The notes: generated from the sequence alone by a model not told the origin. DNA of 5,337 bases from Hymenobacter sp. (GCA_025362615.1 JANYFQ010000327.1:1-5337), one strand, 5' to 3'. Shown: positions 1 through 5,316, counted from the first letter of the stretch. Made by a program: numbers and translations.

Positions 1-60
1 CCCAACACCCAACACCAAAAACCTAATACCCAACACCTAATTCCTAAGCCCCAAAAACCC
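1..60. repeat. Degenerate C/A-rich short repeat
   Basis: The first 60 bases are made of variants of CCCAACACC, CCTAATACC and CCTAATTCC, and contain only one G on this strand. No gene can be read through it. It is a low-complexity intergenic repeat and may extend beyond the left edge of the window. Strongly strand-biased spacers of this kind are common in GC-rich Bacteroidota (recollection). No function is claimed. Confidence 0.7.
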
Positions 61-82
61 AGAACGTATACCTCTGTGCGGG

Positions 83-114
83 TTGGGCATCCGATGGCAT
101 CTGCCGTACCTTCG
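83..114 (+). promoter_or_regulatory. Candidate Bacteroidota-type promoter of the Crp/Fnr gene
   Basis: TTG at 83-85 is followed after 21 bp by TACCTTCG at 107-114. The latter has one mismatch to the -7 consensus TAnnTTTG used by the Bacteroidota primary sigma factor, and the spacing is close to the usual value. Transcription would start at about 119-122, on or next to the ATG at 120, which implies a leaderless or nearly leaderless mRNA. A second weaker match, TACCTCTG at 69-76, would give a normal leader. Prediction from sequence only. Confidence 0.4.
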
Positions 115-119
115 GCCCG

Positions 120-710
120 ATGACCTCCGCCGCTGCCCCTGTTTTTCCGGTGGCGCTGCTGGCCCAGCTGCGGGCCATGCTGCCCCTTACCGCCGCCGAC
201 GAAGCCGCCCTGCAAGCGGTGATGCAGCCGCGTCGGCTAGTCAAAAACGAGTTGCTGCTACGGGCGGGCGAACCCTGTCGGGCAGCGGTTTACATCGAAA
301 CCGGGGCGTTGCGCTACTTCTACACCCTGGCCGGCGAGGAGCGCACCGGCCAGTTCTTTTTCGAGGGCGAGTGGTACGCCGACTACGACAGCTTTCTGGA
401 CCAGGCCCCCTCCCAGCAAAGCATTCAGGCCCTGGAGCCGAGCAGGGTGTGGCTGCTGAGCCGGACCGACTTGTACCGTTTCTACGCCGAGCGGCCCGTT
501 TTCGAGCGCTTCGGCCGCCTCATGGCCGAGCAGGCGTACCGGGGCAGCCGGGCGCGGGGCGCGGCGCTGCTCACAGCCTCGCCGGCCCAGCGCTACGCGC
601 AGTTGTTACGCGAGCGCCCCGAGGTGGTGCAGCGCGTGTCGCAGCGGCTCATTGCCACGTACCTGGGCATCACGCCCGAGAGCCTGAGCCGCATTCGGGC
701 GCGGGGCTGA
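120..710 (+). CDS. Crp/Fnr-family transcriptional regulator
   Basis: Cytoplasmic DNA-binding regulator of 196 residues, the usual size for compact Bacteroidota Crp/Fnr proteins. Residues about 20-130 form the cyclic-nucleotide-binding-like beta-roll: KNELLLRAGEPCRAAVYIETG (43-63) followed by ALRYFYTLAGEERTGQFFFEGEW (64-86 overall) is the family's typical pattern. A dimerisation helix follows at about 130-165. The C-terminal helix-turn-helix lies at about 172-195, with SQRLIATYLGITPESLSRIR showing the recognition-helix motif. No FNR-type cysteine cluster is present (only C53), so an iron-sulfur oxygen sensor is unlikely. The canonical cAMP-contact Arg-Ser pair is not evident, so the ligand is unknown. 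ATG 120 is chosen because the fold begins soon after it and a candidate promoter ends just upstream. The next gene lies 118 bp downstream on the same strand and could be a target, but that is inference. Confidence 0.9.
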   Translation: MTSAAAPVFPVALLAQLRAMLPLTAADEAALQAVMQPRRLVKNELLLRAGEPCRAAVYIETGALRYFYTLAGEERTGQFFFEGEWYADYDSFLDQAPSQQSIQALEPSRVWLLSRTDLYRFYAERPVFERFGRLMAEQAYRGSRARGAALLTASPAQRYAQLLRERPEVVQRVSQRLIATYLGITPESLSRIRARG

Positions 711-780
711 GGCGTGTTTTGTCGGGGCAGGATGTTCGTTTCTTACCCAACGTCATCGTTTTTAGGGGGTGCTGCCCGAG

Positions 781-788
781 GACCTTTG
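781..788 (+). promoter_or_regulatory. Possible -7 element upstream of the beta-barrel gene
   Basis: GACCTTTG has one mismatch to the Bacteroidota -7 consensus TAnnTTTG and would place a start near 795, giving a leader of about 35 nt before ATG 829. No clear TTG -33 element is found at the right distance, so this is weak. It suggests the gene may be transcribed separately from the regulator upstream. Confidence 0.25.
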
Positions 789-828
789 CAGCGAAGCTTT
801 TCCTCACCAACCCGGCTTCCGCAACCCC

Positions 829-1476
829 ATGAAAACCCCCTTCAAATCCCTCGTTCTCGCTGCCGTCGGGCTGCTGCCAGCCGTTGCGCCGGCGGCCCGC
901 GCCCAACAACCCGACACCAAACGGCCCGTGTACGCCGAAGTAGGCCTGGGCTTCAACAAAACACTTTATTTTGCCGATACCCGCGCCCAGCTCGCGAAGG
1001 CCCTGGGCGGCAGCGCCGCGCCGGGCAGCGGCAACAACATCCTGGCCGGCTTTTACGTGGCCCCGGCCGGGTGGCGCGGGCTGGGCCTGGGGAGCCGCAT
1101 TTCCGGCTCGTTCGGGGCCCCGGTGGCCGGCGATTTCGGCGACGACTACATCTTCAACTACTACAACCTGGCCGTGGCCGCCAAGTACTACGCCCTGAGC
1201 CGCAGCTTCGGGCGCGGCCTCTACGTGCGCGGCAGCGTGGGTTTCGGGCAGCTCACCACCAAGCGCTTCGACGAAGAAACCAAATTTTACCGCCACCAGT
1301 ACGCACTGGGCAGCTCCTTTATGGGGGGGCTGGGCTATACCGTGCCGTTGCGCGGCTGGAGCCTGGGCCTGGAGGCCGAAGCCGAGCTGGCCACCCGCAG
1401 CGGCACCGTGGACGGCCTGGGCAGCCAGACGTTTCGGAGCGGACAGTTGGGGCTGAACTTGGTGGTAGGCTTCTGA
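829..1476 (+). CDS. Secreted outer-membrane beta-barrel-like protein, function unknown
   Basis: A 215-residue protein with a signal peptide: a Lys-containing start (MKTPFK), a hydrophobic core at about 8-20, and an ARA|QQ cleavage site after residue 25. The mature part has alternating polar/hydrophobic stretches typical of beta strands, such as VYAEVGLGFNKTLYF (34-48), ILAGFYV (71-77), LYVRGSVGFGQLTT (131-144), GSSFMGGLGYTVPL (161-174) and WSLGLEAEAELATR (177-190). It ends in LGLNLVVGF, with a terminal Phe as in outer-membrane barrels. At this size a barrel of about 8 strands is expected, as in porin-like/OmpW-like small barrels. A GTG at 769 would add 20 residues, but they are not signal-like and would bury the signal peptide, so ATG 829 is preferred. 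The ligand or role is not recognisable. It converges on the hydrolase gene. Confidence 0.8.
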   Translation: MKTPFKSLVLAAVGLLPAVAPAARAQQPDTKRPVYAEVGLGFNKTLYFADTRAQLAKALGGSAAPGSGNNILAGFYVAPAGWRGLGLGSRISGSFGAPVAGDFGDDYIFNYYNLAVAAKYYALSRSFGRGLYVRGSVGFGQLTTKRFDEETKFYRHQYALGSSFMGGLGYTVPLRGWSLGLEAEAELATRSGTVDGLGSQTFRSGQLGLNLVVGF

Positions 1477-1494
1477 CGGGCCACCGCAACCGGT

Positions 1495-1520
1495 CTGCGC
1501 CGCAGAACAAGCAGGCGCAG
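1495..1520. terminator. Possible weak bidirectional terminator hairpin
   Basis: CTGCGCC (1495-1501) and GGCGCAG (1514-1520) form a perfect 7-bp stem with a 12-nt loop in the 55-bp gap between two convergent genes. There is no T-run on either side, so it is not a canonical intrinsic terminator. The position is the main argument. Confidence 0.25.
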
Positions 1521-1531
1521 CGGGGGCATTG

Positions 1532-2797
1532 CTACCAGCCGCTGCCGCTGCCGCCCCAGTCGTCGGTTTTCTTGCTTTTTTGCTTGTTGGTGCTGCCGTT
1601 GGCCGCTTTGGTTTTCACCTTGATTTTTTCCGGGGCTGGGGCCGGTTTGGCCGCTGGCGTTGGGGCCGGGGTGGGCACGGGGGCCGCAGCCGGGGCAGGC
1701 TCCGCGACGGGCGCGACGGGGGCCACCGGAGCAGCTTCCGGCTCGGGTGGGGGCGGGGGCATATCCTGGGCGGCCTTGATGTCGTCGGCGGCTTCGGCTT
1801 TTTTCACTTTGGCCTGGGCCAGCAGCAGTTGGTCCTGGGCGAGGGTGCCTTTCTTGAAGGCTTCCAGCTCGGTGCTGAGGCGGGCTTTTTCGTCTTTGGT
1901 TGGCTTGGGGGGCAGCATCATGCCGCCCAGGTCGGGCTTGCCGGCTTCTTCCCAGGCCGTGAGCCAGAACGAGGCCACCATCGTGGGGGCGCCCTTCAGG
2001 CGGAAGGCCACCATGCCGCCAACGGCCTTCTCGTACTCGGCGGCGAAGGCATCGGAGTAGCGGCGCTGGGTTTTGCCGTAGCGGTGCGAAAACGTGTAGC
2101 GCAGGGCCGGGGGCATTCTCTTCTCGATGGCCGTGGCTCTGTTAAACGTCTCGTCCAGAAAGCCATACGAGCTTTGGATAACCAGCCAGATGGCCGCCAG
2201 CGGGTCTTTGATGACGCTGGCCGGGGCGCTGTCGAGCTTGTAGTCGGCGATGAATTTTTCGGGCAGTTGGCTTTCCCAGAGGCTGTGGAGGCCCTTCTGG
2301 TCGGTGAGCTGCCCGTCGTAGTTCATGGTGGTGTGCAGCGGCACGAAGGCATCGCCGACGTAGTGCCCCAGCTCGGCCGAGTACTTGATAATGGCTACCG
2401 TGTCGCGCTGCCGGAAGGCTTCAACGAGGTTGTTTTTGGTTTCGAGCACCACCCACGGCACGGTGCCGTACTTGCGCACGGTGTCGGCCGTAAACTTGGC
2501 CGTGGCGTCGTCGAACTTGCGCGGCAACTTCCCAAACGGGTTCAGGTCGTCGTAGTAGTCCATGTCGATGAAGTGCTTGGGGCCTTCGCTGGGGTCGTCG
2601 TTGCGGCGTTCGTCGGGGGAGGTACTCAGGCGCACCAGCTCCGGCAGGTGCCGGTAATAAAACGCCTGCATGGGGGCCGGCAAGTTGTACACCGCCACCT
2701 GGTTGATGATGCGGTGGCCAAAAAAGCCCCAGGCCCCGGCCGGGTGCTGGGCCAGCGCAAGGCCGGCAACGAGGAGCGGGAGGAGCAGTTTTTTCAT
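1532..2797 (-). CDS. Secreted zinc-dependent phospholipase C / S1-P1 nuclease-type hydrolase
   Basis: A 421-residue exported protein. A signal peptide (residues 1-22, MKKLLLPLLVAGLALAQ core, AGA|W cleavage) would release Trp23 as the new N-terminus. In phospholipase C and P1/S1 nucleases this Trp chelates zinc with its own amino and carbonyl groups. The other expected trinuclear-zinc ligands follow in order: H28 (WGFFGH), D67 or a neighbour, H75 (KHFIDMD), H145 and D149 (HYVGD), H155 (VPLH), H171 and E175 (HSLWE). The catalytic domain ends at about residue 285. Residues about 300-345 are charged and helical, 346-391 are a Pro/Ala/Val-rich low-complexity linker, and the end is Lys-rich then Gly/Ser/Trp-rich (DDWGGSGSGW). 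Phosphate-ester cleavage outside the cytoplasm is expected; whether the substrate is lipid or nucleic acid cannot be decided from sequence. ATG 2797 is chosen over an upstream in-frame ATG at 2920 because the extra 41 residues are Arg-rich and would displace the signal peptide. Confidence 0.85.
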   Translation of the reverse strand: MKKLLLPLLVAGLALAQHPAGAWGFFGHRIINQVAVYNLPAPMQAFYYRHLPELVRLSTSPDERRNDDPSEGPKHFIDMDYYDDLNPFGKLPRKFDDATAKFTADTVRKYGTVPWVVLETKNNLVEAFRQRDTVAIIKYSAELGHYVGDAFVPLHTTMNYDGQLTDQKGLHSLWESQLPEKFIADYKLDSAPASVIKDPLAAIWLVIQSSYGFLDETFNRATAIEKRMPPALRYTFSHRYGKTQRRYSDAFAAEYEKAVGGMVAFRLKGAPTMVASFWLTAWEEAGKPDLGGMMLPPKPTKDEKARLSTELEAFKKGTLAQDQLLLAQAKVKKAEAADDIKAAQDMPPPPPEPEAAPVAPVAPVAEPAPAAAPVPTPAPTPAAKPAPAPEKIKVKTKAANGSTNKQKSKKTDDWGGSGSGW

Positions 2798-2906
2798 GGC
2801 AATTTTCAGGGCAATGGGTGCGGTTGAAACCGGGCGCGAAGTTCGGCAAAAAAACGGACCCGGCAGGCGACGGGCGTATCTTCGGGGCCGAACCACAAAA
2901 ATTTCG
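2798..2906. promoter_or_regulatory. Shared divergent promoter region
   Basis: This 109-bp gap separates two divergent genes for exported proteins and must hold both start regions. On the + strand TATCTTCG (2877-2884) has one mismatch to TAnnTTTG and sits 22 bp before ATG 2907, but no TTG -33 element lies at the right distance. A short inverted repeat TTCGG-GG-CCGAA (2881-2892) overlaps its end. No convincing -7 element was found for the - strand gene. Confidence 0.35.
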
Positions 2907-3527
2907 ATGCGCCGCCTCAACCTCCTGTTTTGTTTTGTGACTGCCCTGGCCGGTGGGCCGGTACGGGCGCAGCTCGCCCCGCCTGCGGCCCCGCCGGGCC
3001 GGGCGGGCGTGTACCGCAGCGCCGCCCACTACCGCCGCCATCAGCTTGCCCCGGCCGGCGACGACCTGCGCTACTCCGCCAAGCGCGATGCCTTCGTCGT
3101 GAGCACCCGCCGGGGCAGCAGCACCGTCAAAAGCAGCGTCGCCCGCGACAGCACCTGGGGCTACCTGGACGACAAAGCCGCCTTTTACCGCGTCGCTGGC
3201 CCCGACGACTACCGCGTCGAGCAGCCCGACACCATCACCGTGTACTCGCGCAACACCACCTCGGCGGGCAGCTCGCAAGTGAGCAGAAGCGGCGCAGTTG
3301 TCGGCGGCGGGGTGTTCACGGCCACGCATTATTACTTCAGCCGGGGCATTGCCGGCCGCATCTTCCCGCTGACGGAGAAGAACCTGGTGGCCGTGTTCGC
3401 CGCCGGTAGCCCCGCCTTCGCGGCGGCCCTCGCCAACCGCCCCGGCAAGCAGCAGCTTTCGGCTTACGACGCGGCGGCCGGTGCGTTTTATATCGTGCAG
3501 TTGTTCCGCAGCACCCAGGGCAAGTAG
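2907..3527 (+). CDS. Secreted protein of unknown function
   Basis: A 206-residue protein with a signal peptide (MRRLNLLFCFVTALAGG, VRA|Q cleavage after residue 21). The mature part starts with a Pro/Ala-rich stretch, then GVYRSAAHYRRHQL (34-47), a region of short beta-like segments with DSTWGYLDDKAAFYRV (81-96) and DTITVYSR (108-115), a glycine patch VVGGGVF (131-137), HYYFSRGIAGRIFPLTEKNL (141-160), and a helical-to-beta end LSAYDAAAGAFYIVQLF (184-200). The pattern of GVY, WGY-D, YR, IxVYS, YYFS, PLT-NL and YD recalls an uncharacterised exported family seen in Bacteroidota; this is from memory and no function is known to me. ATG 2907 is chosen because it starts the signal peptide. Longer in-frame starts overlap the divergent gene. 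There are no catalytic motifs, and no cysteine after the signal to suggest a lipoprotein. Confidence 0.8.
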   Translation: MRRLNLLFCFVTALAGGPVRAQLAPPAAPPGRAGVYRSAAHYRRHQLAPAGDDLRYSAKRDAFVVSTRRGSSTVKSSVARDSTWGYLDDKAAFYRVAGPDDYRVEQPDTITVYSRNTTSAGSSQVSRSGAVVGGGVFTATHYYFSRGIAGRIFPLTEKNLVAVFAAGSPAFAAALANRPGKQQLSAYDAAAGAFYIVQLFRSTQGK

Positions 3528-3575
3528 GAGCGAAGCGCCCTCATTTCTTATTAACTGACGTTACGCAGTGCCCCA

Positions 3576-3597
3576 AACCCCCACGGGGTTGCGTAGC
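3576..3597 (-). repeat. Inner repeat copy 1 (inverted)
   Basis: Inverted copy of the 22-bp unit that starts GCTACG and ends CCGTGGGGGTT, with a C in place of A just after GCTACG. It contains AACCCC-CAC-GGGGTT, itself a 6-bp hairpin. It can pair with copy 2 or copy 3, but not both. Confidence 0.75.
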
Positions 3598-3627
3598 TTG
3601 ACCGCTGCATAGCAAGCCAAAACGAAA

Positions 3628-3649
3628 GCTACGAAACCCCGTGGGGGTT
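3628..3649 (+). repeat. Inner repeat copy 2 (direct)
   Basis: Identical over 22 bases to copy 3 at 3702-3723 and nearly perfectly complementary to copy 1. It contains the small palindrome AACCCC-GTG-GGGGTT. It lies inside the element rather than at an end, so the element has a partial internal duplication. Confidence 0.75.
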
Positions 3650-3670
3650 CGGCCGTTTTTACGTTCGTTA

Positions 3671-3697
3671 CCGGGGGTAGGCTTCGCCAACCCCCGG
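3671..3697. repeat. Strong hairpin inside the MITE-like element
   Basis: CCGGGGGT (3671-3678) pairs perfectly with ACCCCCGG (3690-3697). Within the loop GGC-TTC-GCC adds 3 bp after an A-A mismatch. It is preceded by a T-run (3656-3660) but not followed by one, so on the + strand it is not a standard terminator. Read on the - strand the same stem is followed by a run of A and T residues ending in AAAAA, also not a T-run. Confidence 0.6.
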
Positions 3698-3701
3698 CTT
3701 T

Positions 3702-3723
3702 GCTACGAAACCCCGTGGGGGTT
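3702..3723 (+). repeat. Inner repeat copy 3 (direct, right terminal repeat)
   Basis: Exact 22-bp duplicate of copy 2. Here it forms the inner part of the right-hand long inverted repeat. Confidence 0.75.
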
Positions 3724-3764
3724 TGAAGCACCGCGTAACAGCAGTTATATAAGCGCAATGCGAG

Positions 3765-3782
3765 GCGAAGCAGGAGCTTCGC
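3765..3782. repeat. Short perfect hairpin ahead of the acyl-CoA-binding protein gene
   Basis: GCGAAGC-AGGA-GCTTCGC forms a perfect 7-bp stem with a 4-nt loop, 36 bp before ATG 3818. There is no T-run after it. If transcribed it would lie in the leader of the following mRNA. The rest of 3754-3817 holds nothing else I can name. Confidence 0.45.
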
Positions 3783-3817
3783 GGTACAAGTTTAACCAAT
3801 CATTCAACCCCCCTCCC

Positions 3818-4072
3818 ATGACCACGCCCGAAGAATTTGAGGCCGCCGCCGCCCGCGCCCAGCAGCTGCCCGCCAAGCCCTCCAACACCGTGTTGCTGAA
3901 ACTCTACGCCCTCTACAAGCAAGCCACCGACGGCGACGCCAGCGGCGAGCGCCCCGGCGGCTTCGACTTCAAAGCCATCGCCAAGTACGACGCTTACAGC
4001 AGCTTGCGCGGCATGAGCCACGACGAAGCCCGGCGGCAGTACGTGGAGCTGGTGATGTCTGTGAGTGAATGA
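3818..4072 (+). CDS. Acyl-CoA-binding protein (ACBP)
   Basis: An 84-residue cytoplasmic protein that spans the whole ACBP four-helix fold. These proteins bind long-chain acyl-CoA esters and buffer or deliver them for lipid metabolism. The signature LLKLYALYKQATDGDASGER (26-45) matches the family pattern, with Y30, Y33 and K34 at the ligand-contact positions. K56 in AKYDAY (55-60) and Y75 in ARRQYVELV match the other two contacts. The usual Trp residues of the KWDAW segment are replaced by Tyr. PGGFDFKAIAKYDAY and GMSHDEARRQYV complete the fold. ATG 3818 gives the normal family start (TPEEFEAAAARAQQLP); the upstream in-frame extension runs into the repeat element and is not real. The last codons and stop (SVSE, TGA) are written in the same 8-bp repeat sequence that fills the downstream spacer. 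It is not clearly in an operon with the next gene, 195 bp away. Confidence 0.95.
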   Translation: MTTPEEFEAAAARAQQLPAKPSNTVLLKLYALYKQATDGDASGERPGGFDFKAIAKYDAYSSLRGMSHDEARRQYVELVMSVSE

Positions 4073-4124
4073 GCTTTTGTACAATGAGCATTTGCCCAAT
4101 GAGTGAGTGAGTAAATGAGTGAAT
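4063..4124 (+). repeat. Left array of the 8-bp repeat GAGTGAAT
   Basis: GAGTGAAT occurs at 4063-4070, across the acyl-CoA-binding protein stop codon, and GAGTGAGT, GAGTAAAT and GAGTGAAT lie in tandem at 4101-4124. Between them are the 10-mers GAGCTTTTGT (4071-4080) and ACAATGAGCA (4081-4090). The array is the inverted counterpart of the one at 4205-4263. Confidence 0.8.
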
Positions 4125-4138
4125 TGATAGTGGGCAGT

Positions 4139-4176
4139 GCGTCACCTCGTGCCATCCGCGTCACCTTGCGCCGTCT
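4139..4176 (+). repeat. Two 19-bp tandem units in the spacer core
   Basis: Units beginning GCGTCACCT at 4139 and 4158 match at 15 of 19 positions. They lie in a GC-rich core (about 4131-4197) between the two AT-richer inverted arrays. No open frame with protein character covers the core. Confidence 0.5.
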
Positions 4177-4204
4177 CGCATCGGCTCGCGTTTCCCAAAT
4201 AATA

Positions 4205-4263
4205 ATTCACTCATTCACTCATTCACTCATTCGCTCATTGACAAAAGCTCAGTTGCTCATTGT
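4205..4263 (-). repeat. Right array of the 8-bp repeat (inverted)
   Basis: ATTCACTC is repeated three times in tandem (4205-4228), followed by ATTCGCTC (4229-4236). Then come ACAAAAGCTC (4241-4250) and TGCTCATTGT (4254-4263), exact reverse complements of the two 10-mers in the left array. The array stops 4 bp before ATG 4268, so it forms the immediate leader region of the kinase-like gene. Confidence 0.8.
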
Positions 4264-4267
4264 AAAA

Positions 4268-5296
4268 ATGCACATCTCCCGCAAAAAACCTTCGTACCCC
4301 ATCACCCCGGCCCTGCGCGAGTACCTGCGGGCGCACGACCGCACGGTCCCGCTGCCCATCACCTACGCCGAGCTGCGGCACTTTAGCGGCTCGTTTGCGG
4401 TGCTCGACCGGGCGGGGCGCGACACGCTCTGGCAAACGGTGGTGTACGAGCCGCAGGCCCTGCGCGACCTCAGCGCCGGCCTCACGCAGGTGTACGCGCT
4501 GCTGAAAACGGCCGGCGACCTGCAATTCAGCGAACACCTTGTGGCCGACCGCGTGGACTTTTGCGAGTTCGGCAACTCGCAGCCGTTTCGGGTCCGCATC
4601 GTCAATCAGCTCAACGACAACTACGACTACTACTACGTGAAGCGGGCCGACGCTTCGCGCCTCTACGGCCTGGAACTGGAGCACCTGCTATCGCCGAACT
4701 CGATGAATTTCCTGGTCGGCGATGGCGATACGCTGGTCGAGGAACACATTGCCGGCATTCCGGGCGACGACTTTATTCGGCTGCGCCTGGGGCAGCCGCA
4801 GCTCAACAAGGTGCGGATAGCCAAGGAGTTTGTTAAGTTCAACGAGCGTTGTTTCGTGCGCCTGCTCGGCGATATGCGGGCCTACAACTACGTTATCGAC
4901 GTGACTCCCGACTTCGAGGACGAGCAGTACCGCGTCCGGGCCATCGACTTCGACCAGCAGAGCTACGAGGGCCGCCGCATCATGTACCTGCCGCAGTTTT
5001 TTAAGGACAACGCCGCCGTTGTGGCCCTATGCGCCGCCCTGCTCAGCCCCGAAACCCTGCGCCAGTACCAGGCCGAAGAACGCGCCCTCATGGCCCGCCG
5101 CGCCCGCGCCGAGCGCCACCGCCTGCGGGCCTTGCTCGACGTGATGCGGAGCCAGGAGCTGGCCCCGCCCGAAAAAGTGGCCCAGCTCAAAGCCGAACTC
5201 AACCGCCACCACGCCACCCGTGCCTTCGACACCTGCGACTCGATGGGCGACGTGGTGCGGCAGAATCTGTGGCTGACGCTGGTGCGGCGGGGGTAG
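4268..5296 (+). CDS. Protein-kinase-like (APH-like) conserved protein of unknown function
   Basis: A 342-residue cytoplasmic protein without a signal peptide or membrane segment. I do not recognise an assigned function, but it resembles a conserved Bacteroidota protein (memory only). The residue order matches a divergent protein-kinase-like fold: K125 in YYYVKRAD as the beta-3 lysine, E136 or E138 in LYGLELEHLL as the helix-C glutamate, a hinge-like LVEEHIAGIPGD (156-167), D202 and N207 in LLGDMRAYNYVI with the D-x4-N spacing of a catalytic loop, and D227/D229 in RAIDFDQQ as the metal-binding motif. The first 100 residues form a separate N-terminal region, and residues about 262-315 are charged and helical (Arg/Glu/Ala-rich). 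A glycine-rich loop is not obvious. ATG 4268 is preferred: the in-frame ATG at 4115 would translate the repeat array into a Ser/Leu/Ile-rich leader unlike the rest. No Shine-Dalgarno is visible; the upstream bases are A-rich, as usual in Bacteroidota. Confidence 0.75.
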   Translation: MHISRKKPSYPITPALREYLRAHDRTVPLPITYAELRHFSGSFAVLDRAGRDTLWQTVVYEPQALRDLSAGLTQVYALLKTAGDLQFSEHLVADRVDFCEFGNSQPFRVRIVNQLNDNYDYYYVKRADASRLYGLELEHLLSPNSMNFLVGDGDTLVEEHIAGIPGDDFIRLRLGQPQLNKVRIAKEFVKFNERCFVRLLGDMRAYNYVIDVTPDFEDEQYRVRAIDFDQQSYEGRRIMYLPQFFKDNAAVVALCAALLSPETLRQYQAEERALMARRARAERHRLRALLDVMRSQELAPPEKVAQLKAELNRHHATRAFDTCDSMGDVVRQNLWLTLVRRG

Positions 5297-5316
5297 CGCG
5301 GGTTTTCAACCCGCGC
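5296..5316. terminator. Hairpin at the end of the kinase-like gene
   Basis: GCGCGGGTT (5296-5304) and AACCCGCGC (5308-5316) form a perfect 9-bp stem with loop TTC, beginning on the last base of the TAG stop codon. There is no following T-run, so it is either an atypical terminator or a dispersed palindromic (REP-like) unit. The remaining bases to 5337 show no gene. Confidence 0.5.

Larger units (their letters stand above)
3547..3753. mobile_element. MITE-like non-coding element with long inverted repeats
   Basis: The segments 3560-3597 and 3702-3739 are inverted copies matching at 34 of 38 positions. The similarity continues outwards, with two mismatches and a one-base gap, to about 3547 and 3753 (CTTATTAACTG against the reverse of CAGTTATATAAG). 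The enclosed 104 bp contain a third copy of the inner repeat, a separate hairpin, and no credible gene. Size (about 180-207 bp), structure and lack of coding capacity fit a miniature inverted-repeat transposable element or other dispersed palindromic repeat. No clear target-site duplication was identified, so the exact ends are uncertain and the parent transposase family cannot be named. Confidence 0.6.

Noticed and set aside
714..2060. Long + strand open frame spanning the barrel gene, the convergent gap and part of the hydrolase gene
   Set aside because: It crosses two well-supported genes in other frames and its Arg/Pro/Gly-rich translation has no recognisable domain.
1529..2827. Long open frame on the + strand opposite the zinc hydrolase
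   Set aside because: Gly/Arg/Val-rich composition without domain features; a shadow caused by high GC at third codon positions of the real gene.
2798..2920. Upstream in-frame start (ATG at 2920) for the zinc hydrolase
   Set aside because: It would add 41 Arg/Pro-rich residues before an excellent signal peptide and overlap the divergent gene's start.
3561..3758. A 65-codon open frame on the - strand across the MITE-like element
   Set aside because: It is built from the inverted repeats themselves, has no recognisable fold or start signal, and is explained by the repeat structure.
4063..4263. CRISPR-like array
   Set aside because: The repeat units are 8 bp, tandem without spacers, and inverted on the two sides; no cas genes are present.
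4238..4266. E. coli-like TTGACA (4238-4243) with TGTAAA (4261-4266)
   Set aside because: It would start transcription inside the coding region after ATG 4268, and Bacteroidota primary promoters do not use this consensus; the match arises from the repeat words.
4115..4267. N-terminal extension of the kinase-like protein from ATG 4115
   Set aside because: The extra 51 residues translate the repeat array and GC-rich core; a good ATG at 4268 directly precedes sequence with normal protein character.
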